Source: Chitinophaga dinghuensis (GTDB taxonomy: Bacteria > Bacteroidota > Bacteroidia > Chitinophagales > Chitinophagaceae). From it: a stretch of 64,000 nucleotides of DNA. Position 1 is the first letter of the stretch; each line of letters starts with the position of its first letter. The translations under genes were made by a program, and so were the position numbers. The stretch is from assembly GCF_003259435.1 (NCBI RefSeq), contig NZ_QLMA01000003.1, positions 186,001-250,000 of the forward strand, in the 5' to 3' direction. Under the pieces are notes generated by a model. The model made no database searches. It was not told where the DNA came from and worked only from the letters and a program-made list of their open reading frames with translations. Shown here piece after piece: positions 33,457-42,257 of the stretch.

Positions 33457-35049
33457 ATGAGAAAACTTTTACTCATACTGTTTTTACTGCTCCAAATCTC
33501 TCCCAGGCTGCATGCCCAGCAAGGCATCTATATTCCAATGGGGAGCACTGTCTGGTTGTACAACAACACCCAGATAGGCATTTTCAGCAGTGTGACAAAT
33601 GATGGTATTCTCGGTTCCAATCCCGGCAGCACATTATACATCCTCGGCAAACGCTGGGTAAATGGCCTCAACGCCACTCTCCCAGACGAAAGCGCCGACG
33701 GTAAATCTGGCGTAGGTGGAAACTTCCTCTTTTCCTCCCTCAATCCTGTCCTCGGCGACGTAGGTCAACAATCTATCTACGGTAACTACAGTGCTATTGG
33801 CCGCCAGGGAACCAGCTTCCCCAATATGGAAGTCAATAACGGTAAAGGAATCATCCTCGATGATCTCAGCGACCTCAAAATCAGAGGAACCCTGCACTTT
33901 ACCAGTGGAAAAATATATCTCAATGGCTGGAATCTTGTAATAGGAGAGAAAGGCCCCGGTAATATTACCGGCTACAGCGATCTTCGCTATGTGGTAACCG
34001 GTAATACCTTCGCAGGCGGCTATCTCTACAGAACCGGCATTAACTCCGCTGCCAATAAAGTAGTATTCCCTGTCGGCGCAGACGACCTTTCCTATTCTCC
34101 CGGAGCCATACTCCTGGACGGCGGCGTTACAGACAACTTCGGTATGCGGGCATTCGATAGCGTATACACCATGGCTATCGGTGGTACCGCCTATAAAGAT
34201 ACTTTCGTCAATAAAACCTGGAATGTTCAACGCATGGATAATACCGGCGGTAAAGCAACGGTAATCCTGCAACATACAGATAATACAGAGCTGCCCGGAT
34301 ATAAGCTGAAACGCGACAGCAGCTTTATCTCCCGCTTCGGTATCACCGGATGGGATAAACTGGCCAGCACTCCCTTTAAACCGCTGCCCGGTACCCTCAG
34401 CACTACCACAATGCTGCAGGCATCTACCATGCATATGCGCGAGCTCATTGATATGGGGCCCAATACCTATTTCTCCAAAACTATCCTGAATGTGAAAATG
34501 GACCCGGCGGTATTCCTGTCGTTTGACGCGTATCGTACAAGTCCAAGCATGGCGCAGCTCGACTGGACCACCTCCAAAGAGGTTAATAACCTGCAGTTTG
34601 AAGTGGAACGCAGATACGAAAAAGACGAAACCTTCAGCACCATCGCAGTGGTGCCCTCCAAAGCTATCAACGGCAACAGCAGTTCGCCGCTCTCCTATAC
34701 CTTCAACGATCCTAACGACTACGACGATAATACCTATTATCGCATAAAAGCCGTAGCAAAAGATGGTACGATCACCTACTCTGAAGTCAGAATGGTGCCT
34801 CCGGTATTCACTGTACAAGTATATCCAAACCCGAACCATGGCAACTTCCACGTGAAGATCCGCGGTACGAAAGACGATATGTACCTCCAACTCATCAATA
34901 CATGGGGTCAGGTACTCCGTCAATACACGGTGAAGAAAGATGCAGATATCCAGTTCAATCATATGCCTGCCGGCGTATACTACCTGGTGCTGGTCAATAA
35001 GGATACAAATAAGAAAGTTTACACTACAAAAGTGATCGTATTGCCATAA
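33457..35049 (+). CDS. T9SS type A sorting domain protein
   Basis: 530 residues. Signal peptide MRKLLLILFLLLQISPRLHAQ. The body is beta-rich without a known catalytic motif. A fibronectin-like segment (AQLDWTTSKEVNNLQFEVERRYEKDETFSTIAVV...SYTFNDPNDYDDNTYYRIKAVAKDG) precedes the T9SS C-terminal signal (VQVYPNPNHGNFHVKI...YLQLINTWGQVLRQY...MPAGVYYLVLVN). It is therefore exported by type IX secretion and probably attached to the cell surface. The ATG at 33457 precedes the signal peptide; an in-frame extension back to 33403 overlaps paralogue B and is rejected. Likely one operon with the two tail-fibre-like genes. Confidence 0.85.
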   Translation: MRKLLLILFLLLQISPRLHAQQGIYIPMGSTVWLYNNTQIGIFSSVTNDGILGSNPGSTLYILGKRWVNGLNATLPDESADGKSGVGGNFLFSSLNPVLGDVGQQSIYGNYSAIGRQGTSFPNMEVNNGKGIILDDLSDLKIRGTLHFTSGKIYLNGWNLVIGEKGPGNITGYSDLRYVVTGNTFAGGYLYRTGINSAANKVVFPVGADDLSYSPGAILLDGGVTDNFGMRAFDSVYTMAIGGTAYKDTFVNKTWNVQRMDNTGGKATVILQHTDNTELPGYKLKRDSSFISRFGITGWDKLASTPFKPLPGTLSTTTMLQASTMHMRELIDMGPNTYFSKTILNVKMDPAVFLSFDAYRTSPSMAQLDWTTSKEVNNLQFEVERRYEKDETFSTIAVVPSKAINGNSSSPLSYTFNDPNDYDDNTYYRIKAVAKDGTITYSEVRMVPPVFTVQVYPNPNHGNFHVKIRGTKDDMYLQLINTWGQVLRQYTVKKDADIQFNHMPAGVYYLVLVNKDTNKKVYTTKVIVLP

Positions 35050-35137
35050 TCGGCCGCAGATTTGCTTTTTTCAAAGAATTGCGTCAATTTTGTAGGGTTC
35101 TTTCCGTAGGCATAAGCAAAAACAAAATTTGACGACT

Positions 35138-35827
35138 TTGAAAAAAATAATCATCACGATAGATGGCTACTCTTCATGTGGCAAAAGCACACTCGCAAAA
35201 CAACTGGCCAGAAAACTGGACTATGTGTATATCGACAGCGGCGCTATGTATCGTGCGGTTACCCTGTATTTTCTTCAAAATCGTATAGACTGGACCACTA
35301 CCTCCGCTGTAGTAGCCGCCCTGAAAGATATCCACCTGGAATTTGTACCCAATTCCCTCACCGGTATGTCCGATATGTACCTCAATGAGGAAAATGTAGA
35401 ACATATGATCCGGGAAATGCTGGTGGCAGAAAAAGTAAGCGAAGTGGCCGCCGTGAAAGAAGTACGCGATTTTGCCGTGGCGCAACAAGTGAAAATGGGC
35501 GCCCGCAAAGGCATCGTAATGGATGGCCGCGATATCGGTACCGTCGTATTCCCCCATGCAGAACTGAAAATCTTCATGACCGCAGATATCACTATCCGCG
35601 TAGAACGCCGCTTTAAAGAACTGTACGCAAAAAATAAACAGATCTCCATCGAAGAGGTGAAACAAAACCTCGAATTAAGAGACTACATAGACGCCAACCG
35701 AGAAATTAGCCCACTGCGAAAAGCAGAAGATGCTATCATTCTGGATAACAGCCATTTAAACCTCGATGACCAACTGGAACTGGTGATGCAGTGGGTAGAA
35801 GATGCTACAATGGCGCACTCCTCATAA
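35138..35827 (+). CDS. cmk: (d)CMP kinase
   Basis: 229 residues. Phosphorylates CMP and dCMP with ATP in pyrimidine nucleotide metabolism. P-loop GYSSCGKST lies right after the first beta strand (KKIIITID). YIDSGAMYRAVTLYFL, VMDGRDIGTVVFPHAELKIFMTAD and the lid region RRFKEL follow the family. No ATG is available; the start must be TTG, and I prefer 35138, which gives KKIIITIDG right at the N-terminus, over TTG 35129. Cmk and rpsA are neighbours in many bacteria but lie about 19 kb apart here. Confidence 0.93.
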   Translation: MKKIIITIDGYSSCGKSTLAKQLARKLDYVYIDSGAMYRAVTLYFLQNRIDWTTTSAVVAALKDIHLEFVPNSLTGMSDMYLNEENVEHMIREMLVAEKVSEVAAVKEVRDFAVAQQVKMGARKGIVMDGRDIGTVVFPHAELKIFMTADITIRVERRFKELYAKNKQISIEEVKQNLELRDYIDANREISPLRKAEDAIILDNSHLNLDDQLELVMQWVEDATMAHSS

Positions 35828-35858
35828 AATAATATTTTATATTATTAAAATCCTTTTA

Positions 35859-36298
35859 TACATTTGCGATAGCGCTTCCAAAGCTGAAGCGCTGATCCCA
35901 ATAATTTTCCTAATCCTGAAGAATTTCCTCTCTAAACCTTATCCTTCCTGAAAAGCAATTGCAAGGAACAGGGAAGTCGTTTGTGCGGATGAATGATGTT
36001 GCCGTTTGAGCCCCGACTGACTGCATAAGACCTATATACTGGTTTTTGTGATCTGATAGCGTATTCCTAACCGAATACCAGCCGAGAAATGTCTTATTCG
36101 CTATATCCCAATAGAGCCTTTGCTATTAACCGATTATTACAGGTATTTTTTATATATACAATACCGGAATTGCTATGCTTTCCGGCGAGTCAACTTAATG
36201 TGGGATGGCATGCTTTGCATGGTTTACTCCCATATTTTCAGTAGGTGTATTCGGTTAATAGGAAGAAGGGGCGAATTCTTTCGCCCTTTCGCCTTTTT
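35859..36298 (+). ncRNA. Candidate structured non-coding RNA in gene-free stretch
   Basis: No protein gene fits 35828-36302. An exact -7 element TACATTTG (35859-35866) is followed by a perfect hairpin AGCGCTTC/GAAGCGCT (35871-35893). Further along, GTATTC-CTAACC-GAATAC (36061-36078) and ATAAGAC/GTCTTAT (36025/36091) can form. TCGGTTAATAG (36251-36261) pairs perfectly with CTATTAACCGA (36123-36133), while the overlapping GTATTCGGTTA (36247-36257) pairs perfectly with TAACCGAATAC (36068-36078). A terminator-like stem (GGGCGAA-TTCT-TTCGCCC, then a T-run) ends it at about 36298. I do not recognise RNase P, tmRNA, SRP or 6S features. Whether it is transcribed is inference. Confidence 0.45.
36266..36298 (+). 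terminator. Terminator-like hairpin facing the AraC gene end
   Basis: AAGGGGCGAA-TTCT-TTCGCCCTTT (10 pairs including one G-T), followed by CGCCTTTTTAT. T-tract polarity favours plus-strand transcripts, although no plus-strand protein gene precedes it closely. Confidence 0.6.
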
Positions 36299-36302
36299 AT
36301 AC

Positions 36303-37178
36303 CTATATGAAAGTACGGGTACCCGCAAAATTCTTCCTAAACTCAGAAGGAGTACTGCCCTTCTTCTTCTTGAATATCCGGTTGAAATTGGACAGATTCA
36401 TAAACCCACACTGATAACATATCTCAGATACCGAATGCGTTGTGTCTATCAACATACGCGATGCATGACCTATCCGAATCTCATTCAAACTGTCTATAAA
36501 CGTTTTCCCCGTCCGCTTTTTAATAAAGCGACTCAAGGATACCGGCGTCATATTTACATGCTTAGCCAACTCATTTAACCCAATATCCTTGTCAAAATGC
36601 TGCTGCATATATTCGAAAGCCTTCTCTATACGGCGACTATTATACGTATTTAATGATTCTGCAGGCGCACTGCTAAGCACCCGAATATTACGGGAGATAG
36701 AAAGATCATGAAGTATCGATAACAACTCCAAAACAGAATCAAACCCCGTTTTATGCGGCAACGCCAGCAACCTCGGCTTAACCGCTACAATCGTTTCCCT
36801 GCTAAAAGAAATCCCCTTGCTGGCATTCTCAAATAAAGACCGGATAAAACTCAGCTGATTACGCCGCAACAACTTCGCATCCAGCAACTGCGCATGAAAT
36901 TGTATCGTTACCTCCGTAATCTTTTTACTCCTGCAATGATGATCCAACCATACATGCTCCACACTCGGCGCTACCAACACCAATTCCAGGTCGTCAATGT
37001 CTTCCACATGATCCCCCACAATTCTCCTTGCCCCAGCCGCATTCATAATAAAGTTGAGTTCATATTCCTCATGATAATGCAACGGGAAATTAAAATTGCT
37101 CTTCACCCTGCTGAATATCATGAAACAATCATGCTCCGTTAAGGGCGTAATCTCTTTGTATGCCTGAGTCTTGCGCAT
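36303..37178 (-). CDS. AraC-family transcriptional regulator of the mannoside locus
   Basis: 291 residues. The N-terminal cupin sensor (NFPLHYHEEYELNFIMNAAGARRIVGDH...LVLVAPSVEHVWL, about residues 25-85) precedes a helical linker and two C-terminal helix-turn-helix motifs (LNELAKHVNMTPVSLSRFIKKRTGK and VSEICYQCGFMNLSNFNRIFKKKKG). A cupin-type AraC next to SusC/SusD, a sugar symporter and a GH130 phosphorylase points to sugar-responsive control. It is divergent from susC with a 342-bp gap that should hold its binding sites. The ligand is inferred to be a manno-oligosaccharide. Confidence 0.9.
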   Translation of the reverse strand: MRKTQAYKEITPLTEHDCFMIFSRVKSNFNFPLHYHEEYELNFIMNAAGARRIVGDHVEDIDDLELVLVAPSVEHVWLDHHCRSKKITEVTIQFHAQLLDAKLLRRNQLSFIRSLFENASKGISFSRETIVAVKPRLLALPHKTGFDSVLELLSILHDLSISRNIRVLSSAPAESLNTYNSRRIEKAFEYMQQHFDKDIGLNELAKHVNMTPVSLSRFIKKRTGKTFIDSLNEIRIGHASRMLIDTTHSVSEICYQCGFMNLSNFNRIFKKKKGSTPSEFRKNFAGTRTFI

Positions 37179-37520
37179 ATTTGTTCAAGTCTGTTGATAT
37201 AAATATAATACATTTTGGTATTAAAAGTATTATGATGGTAGCGAATAGTGATTATAGATAAAAAGGTAATTAATAGCGTAAAATAGGGTGTTTTGCTTGA
37301 TAGTTTTAGGGAGACACGAAGTATTCGCTGCTGGTTTTGTAAAACTTGGGATAAAAAAGTATCACTGTTGCGTCGTTTTATAAAATACTTTTGATTCAAT
37401 GTTCTGAGACAGTAACCAACGTTATGAAGGCCAACCTAAATCGCTGCCAGAACAAAAATTATCAACACATAAATCAGATCGCTGACAGACAAAATTTTCA
37501 ATTCCATTAAACATTACGCT
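37179..37520. promoter_or_regulatory. Divergent control region araC-type gene / susC
   Basis: Contains the 14-bp motif TTTAGGGAGACACG (37305-37318), the exact inverse of 2749-2762. It also has an exact -7 element TACTTTTG (37386-37393), preceded by TTG at 37368, on the susC side. The implied susC leader is about 120 nt. No small gene seen. Confidence 0.55.
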
Positions 37521-40500
37521 ATGCAATTACAGCACAGTATCCCTTCAGTATTGTTCAGGAAAATACGGCAAGCAGGCCTCTTCTTAGCACTGCTGCTGTC
37601 TTTCTCCAGCGTCCTTCTGGCGCAACAGGTGCAGCTAAGCGGCACAGTGACCAATGAAAAAAACGAACCGCTTCCTGGCGTTTCCGTTGCCATCAAAGGC
37701 ACTGTGAATGGTGTCCTCACCAATGTAGACGGTAAGTTCAAAGTAACTGCCGCTGCAAACGCTACGCTTGTCTTTTCCCTCATCGGTTATGAAACAAAAC
37801 AAGTGCCCGCAGCAGGCCAAACCAATCTGGATGTAAAACTCCACGAACAACTCACCCAACTCAGTGACGTTGTGGTAACAGCTATGGGTATCAAAAAGGA
37901 AAACAAAGTGCTAGGGTATGCCATCACCCAAGTGAAAGGCGAATCCATGACAAAAGCCCGCGAAACCAACGTAATGTGGGGCCTCCAAGGTAAAGTGGCA
38001 GGAGTGAATATCACCAAACCTGTTACAGGCGCCGGCGGCTCCAGCCGCGTAATCATGCGTGGTGGCGACTTCGGCTCAGGCCAGCCACTCTACGTGATCG
38101 ACGGGGTACCTATGCGTACGGAAAACAGAGGTAGCATCGATAATATGTACGGCGGCTCCGATGCAGGCGATGGTATCTCCTCCATCAACCCAGACGATAT
38201 CGAAACCGTCAACGTACTGAAAGGTAATACCGCTGCTGCCCTCTACGGCGCAAGAGCCTCCAATGGCGTAATCGTTATCACCACCAAAAAAGGTACCTCC
38301 CGCAAAGGTATCGGCGTGGAAATAAACAGCACCTACAGCATCGAAAGCGCTATCGACTACACCGCTAAAGACTATCAATATGTTTACGGTATCGGTACAT
38401 ATGGCAACAAACCTACTTCCGCTGCTGAAGCACTGGCCGATGGCCGCGGCAGCTGGGGCGCTAAACTCGACGGCTCCTCTGTAATCCAGGGCGACGGCGT
38501 TTCCCGCCCTTACTCCGCCAGAAAAAATAACGTGAAACATTTCTACAAAGATGGTAGCACCTTCACCAACTCTGTAGCACTCACCGGCGGTACCGAAACA
38601 CTCAACTTCCGATTCTCTTTCGCAGACATGGACAACAAGGATATCATGCCTAACTCCGGCCTGCACAGAAATAACTTTACCCTCAACACCAACGCAAAAC
38701 TGGGTAAAAACCTCACCGCTACTATCAATGCACAGTATATCCGCGAAAAAGCTAAAAACAGACCTCAGCTGAACGACTATACTTCAAATGCTGCTGTTGC
38801 TGCATGGCTCATGCCTACCAACTACGATATCCGCGACTGGCAAACTACCCGCAACCCAAGCGGTGGCGAAAACCTGTGGACTACCAACAACTACTGGGCT
38901 AACCCTTACTTTGTTGCGTATGAAACACCTTCCGGTAACAAAGACGATCGCTTCATCGGTTCTGCCGACCTGAAATACGATATCACGGAACACCTGTATG
39001 CTCGCGTACTCACCGGTACCGACTTTACCTACCGCAATAGCTTCAGCGTATGGCCTTCTGGCGTTGGGTTCTATCCAAATGGTTCCATCAGCCAGTCTAC
39101 CGTTTACCGCGGCGAATTCAACGGCCAGGGAATGGTGGGCTACAACCGCGCATTCAACAAAACCTGGTCCCTGAACGCTTTCGTAGGTGGTAATACCATG
39201 AAACGTAAATACACCAGCGTCTCTTCCAGCGGCGATAAATTTATCGTTCCTGGTTTCTATGCTATCGGTAATACTACCACTAAAAATGGCGGCTATAACC
39301 TGAGCGAAACACAAATCAACTCTGCTTTCGGTTCCGCAGAAATTGGTTTCCACAACTACCTCTACTTATCACTGACTGGTCGTAACGATTGGTTCTCTAC
39401 ATTAGATCCGGCAAACAATAATATCTTCTATCCTTCTGTAGGCGCCAGCTTCGTACTCTCTGATGCATTTACCCTGCCTTCATGGGTGAGCTTCGCGAAA
39501 GTTAGAGGCTCCTGGGCACAAACAGGTAGCGATGTGGATATCTCTGCCTATCAGCTGAACCTGCCTTTCGGTTTCAATAACTCTATCAATGGTATTCCTT
39601 TAGGTACCATCGGTAGCGGTACTGTACCAAATGCAAAACTGCACCCTCAGGTAACAACCACCTATGAAGGTGGTATCGAAGCCCGCTTCCTGGATGGCCG
39701 CGCTGGTATCGACCTGGCTGTATACAGCCGTCAGGTAACAGATGCGATCCTGAATTCACCAGTTTCCAATACTTCCGGTTATACTAATACCTTCAGAAAT
39801 GCGGCTGCTATCGGTAACACTGGAGTGGAACTGTTATTAACTGGTACGCCTATACGTAAAGATAACTTCCAATGGCAGACCAGCTATAACATGGGTTATA
39901 ACAAAAGCAACGTAAAAGCATTGATAGATGGTAAAACTTCCATGGTGCTGGCGCAGAACCGCTCCGGCCTCTGGGGTGATGGTGGCGTTCCTTCCTATTC
40001 TTATGCTGCTGTAGGGCAACCTTACGGCATCCTGGAAGGTACCACCTACACCCGTGATGCACAAGGCCGCATCGTTTACGACGATAAAGGTCTTCCTGTT
40101 GTAGGCGCTATCGCGAAACTGGGCAACGGTATCGCTCCACTGACAATGGGCTTAAGCAACTCTTTCACTTACGGCTCATGGAACCTGGACTTCCTCCTGG
40201 ATGCTAAATTCGGCGGTAAAATATTCTCCGGTACCACCAACCTGGCATGGTATCAGGGGCTGAGCAAAGAAACACTCCCTGGCCGTGATGGCGGTATCAT
40301 CGGAGATGGCGTTACTGCTGATGGTAAAGCAAATACAGTGAAAGTAAATGCGCAGGACTACTACCAGTTCATCGCCAATAACATCACTGAGCAGTTTGTA
40401 TACGACGCTTCTTTCATAAAACTCCGCCAGATTGTACTGGGTTACAGCCTGCCTAAGCGCTTCATCAAAAACTCTGCTTTCCAGTCTGTTTCTCTGTCAT

Positions 40501-40649
40501 TCGTAGCAAGAAATCTCCTTACACTTTATAAGAAAGTACCAGTAGTAGATCCTGAATCTGCTTATACTACTGGTGGTGGTCAAGGCTTTGAAATGCTGGG
40601 TCTGCCTGCTGTAAGAAGCTTCGGTCTGAACCTGGGTGTTAAATTCTAA
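37521..40649 (+). CDS. SusC/RagA TonB-linked outer-membrane transporter
   Basis: 1042 residues without an STN domain. The signal peptide ends near SSVLLAQQ. A CarboxypepD_reg-like domain (LSGTVTNEKNEPLPGVSVAIKGTVNGVLTNVDGKF), a plug (GSGQPLYVIDGVPM; NPDDIETVNVLKGNTAAALYGARASNGVIVITTKKG) and the barrel follow, ending SFGLNLGVKF. Lacking STN, it should not signal through FecR, which fits control by the adjacent AraC-type protein. Together with SusD downstream it would import manno-oligosaccharides, inferred from the GH130 gene in the same operon. Confidence 0.95.
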   Translation: MQLQHSIPSVLFRKIRQAGLFLALLLSFSSVLLAQQVQLSGTVTNEKNEPLPGVSVAIKGTVNGVLTNVDGKFKVTAAANATLVFSLIGYETKQVPAAGQTNLDVKLHEQLTQLSDVVVTAMGIKKENKVLGYAITQVKGESMTKARETNVMWGLQGKVAGVNITKPVTGAGGSSRVIMRGGDFGSGQPLYVIDGVPMRTENRGSIDNMYGGSDAGDGISSINPDDIETVNVLKGNTAAALYGARASNGVIVITTKKGTSRKGIGVEINSTYSIESAIDYTAKDYQYVYGIGTYGNKPTSAAEALADGRGSWGAKLDGSSVIQGDGVSRPYSARKNNVKHFYKDGSTFTNSVALTGGTETLNFRFSFADMDNKDIMPNSGLHRNNFTLNTNAKLGKNLTATINAQYIREKAKNRPQLNDYTSNAAVAAWLMPTNYDIRDWQTTRNPSGGENLWTTNNYWANPYFVAYETPSGNKDDRFIGSADLKYDITEHLYARVLTGTDFTYRNSFSVWPSGVGFYPNGSISQSTVYRGEFNGQGMVGYNRAFNKTWSLNAFVGGNTMKRKYTSVSSSGDKFIVPGFYAIGNTTTKNGGYNLSETQINSAFGSAEIGFHNYLYLSLTGRNDWFSTLDPANNNIFYPSVGASFVLSDAFTLPSWVSFAKVRGSWAQTGSDVDISAYQLNLPFGFNNSINGIPLGTIGSGTVPNAKLHPQVTTTYEGGIEARFLDGRAGIDLAVYSRQVTDAILNSPVSNTSGYTNTFRNAAAIGNTGVELLLTGTPIRKDNFQWQTSYNMGYNKSNVKALIDGKTSMVLAQNRSGLWGDGGVPSYSYAAVGQPYGILEGTTYTRDAQGRIVYDDKGLPVVGAIAKLGNGIAPLTMGLSNSFTYGSWNLDFLLDAKFGGKIFSGTTNLAWYQGLSKETLPGRDGGIIGDGVTADGKANTVKVNAQDYYQFIANNITEQFVYDASFIKLRQIVLGYSLPKRFIKNSAFQSVSLSFVARNLLTLYKKVPVVDPESAYTTGGGQGFEMLGLPAVRSFGLNLGVKF

Positions 40650-40670
40650 TTACAGTTAAAGAGAAAATTT

Positions 40671-42188
40671 ATGAAAAGAAAATATCTGGTATATATCGGT
40701 GCTTCCCTCATGCTGCTTTCTGCCAGCTGTACGAAAGACCTGGAAAATGTCAATAAAAATCCGAACAGTACTACCTCCATTCCTCCATCTACGATGCTGA
40801 GTAATGTGGAACTGGCTACCGCTACGCTGGGCCGTGGTACTATTCGCCGTACCAACCTGAGTTTCGATATGATGGCGGTACAACAACTCGCTTCTACCGA
40901 AACCATCGACGGCGGCGAAGGAGATAAATACCTGAAAAGCGATAACGCCGGTAACCTACAGGATGATTCCTATACGCTGATCATCAACAACGCGGTACAA
41001 CTGATCGAAAACGTTAAAAAAGACCCTACGCAGATTAACCTGCTGAGTGCCGCCAGAATCTGGAAAGTACTCGTCTTCCAACGCCTGACAGACGCTTATG
41101 GCGATGTGCCTTATTTCGATGCAGGTAAAGGTTACATCACCGGTAACGTTACGCCTAACTACGATAAACAGTCAGACATCTACGCGGATATGCTGAAGGA
41201 ATTATCCGAAGCAGCAGCTGCATTCGATGCTTCCAAAACGCCTTTGGGCAGCGCTGATATCGTGTACAACGGCGATCTCAGCAAATGGAAGAAACTGGCT
41301 TACTCCCTGATGCTGAAACTGGCTATGCGTATGGAAAAACAGGATATCGCCAAAGCGAAAGACTGGGCTTCCAAAGCAATCGCCGGCGGTGTGATGAGCG
41401 ATCCTACAGATGTTTGTATCATCAAACATTCTTCCGAAAGAAACGATGTCGCCAACCCAATTACGTATACCTTTAACAGTTATACACTGGCTGATACCAA
41501 AATCAAAATCAGCAAAACTTTCCTCAATCAACTGGTAAGCACCAGCGACCCAAGAAGAGGCGTGTTTGTAAGTACTGTTAGTGGAGACACCACCCTGGCT
41601 AACCTGAAAGCCCTGCCCAATGGCCTGGACATGAACGGTTTCAATACTGCCTTCCCTGGCGATCAATTACAATCTTACGCTACTTTAAATACCAAAGTCA
41701 TCCTGACTTTAACTGCTCCTACCTTCCTGCTGACGCCTGCTGAAGTACAGCTGCTGCAGTCTGAAATGGTGGTGAAAGGCTGGATGAGTGGAGATGCTGC
41801 CGGTCTGTATGCACAGGCTGTTACCAGCTCCATGAAACAACAGGCTGCTTATGGCGCTGGTGGCACTATCACCGATGCGCAAACACAAGCTTACCTGACG
41901 GCAAATCCATTCCCTGCGGCTGCAGCCGATCAGCTGAAAGCGCTGGGTACTCAATACTGGATCGCTACTTTCCTTAATGGCTGGGAATCCCACGCGAACT
42001 GGCGTCGTACCGGCTATCCAGTACTGACTCCAACAAACTATGCCGGAAATATCACGAATGGTCAGATACCTAGAAGACTCACCTATCCGCTGAATGAGAA
42101 AGTGAACAATCCGAAAGGTCTACAGTCCTCATTAACCAATCAGGGTAAAGATGAATATATGACCCGTGTTTGGTGGGATAAACAGTAA
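40671..42188 (+). CDS. SusD/RagB-family lipoprotein of the mannoside locus
   Basis: 505 residues. Lipoprotein signal LMLLSASC, then TKDLENVNKNPN, the SusD-like_2 beginning. Helical repeats (ARIWKVLVFQRLTDAYGDVPYFDAGKGY; WKKLAYSLMLKLAMRMEKQD) and the C-terminal pattern WIATFLNGWESHANWRRTGYPVL are as in other SusD proteins. It lies 21 bp after susC, so the two are translated from one message and form the import complex. A hairpin separates it from the symporter gene. Confidence 0.93.
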   Translation: MKRKYLVYIGASLMLLSASCTKDLENVNKNPNSTTSIPPSTMLSNVELATATLGRGTIRRTNLSFDMMAVQQLASTETIDGGEGDKYLKSDNAGNLQDDSYTLIINNAVQLIENVKKDPTQINLLSAARIWKVLVFQRLTDAYGDVPYFDAGKGYITGNVTPNYDKQSDIYADMLKELSEAAAAFDASKTPLGSADIVYNGDLSKWKKLAYSLMLKLAMRMEKQDIAKAKDWASKAIAGGVMSDPTDVCIIKHSSERNDVANPITYTFNSYTLADTKIKISKTFLNQLVSTSDPRRGVFVSTVSGDTTLANLKALPNGLDMNGFNTAFPGDQLQSYATLNTKVILTLTAPTFLLTPAEVQLLQSEMVVKGWMSGDAAGLYAQAVTSSMKQQAAYGAGGTITDAQTQAYLTANPFPAAAADQLKALGTQYWIATFLNGWESHANWRRTGYPVLTPTNYAGNITNGQIPRRLTYPLNEKVNNPKGLQSSLTNQGKDEYMTRVWWDKQ

Positions 42189-42203
42189 ATTACTTTCACA
42201 ACA

Positions 42204-42230
42204 ACGCCGGGGGAATATATCCCCTGGCGT
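42204..42230 (+). terminator. Stem-loop between susD and symporter gene
   Basis: ACGCCGGGGG / CCCCTGGCGT, 10 pairs with one G-T, loop AATATAT, followed by ATTTTG. It probably reduces transcription past susD, giving more SusCD than downstream enzyme. Confidence 0.65.
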
Positions 42231-42257
42231 ATTTTGTGAAAATCAAAAACCTTAAGA

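Noticed and set aside
33634..34962. Long minus-strand frame (442 codons) opposite the T9SS cargo gene
   Set aside because: Antisense shadow of a gene with a signal peptide and T9SS domain; translation has no recognisable features.
36120..36578. 152-codon plus-strand frame over the gap and the AraC gene end
   Set aside because: Its second half is antisense to the conserved helix-turn-helix of the AraC protein and its first half lies in the structured gap; no protein features.
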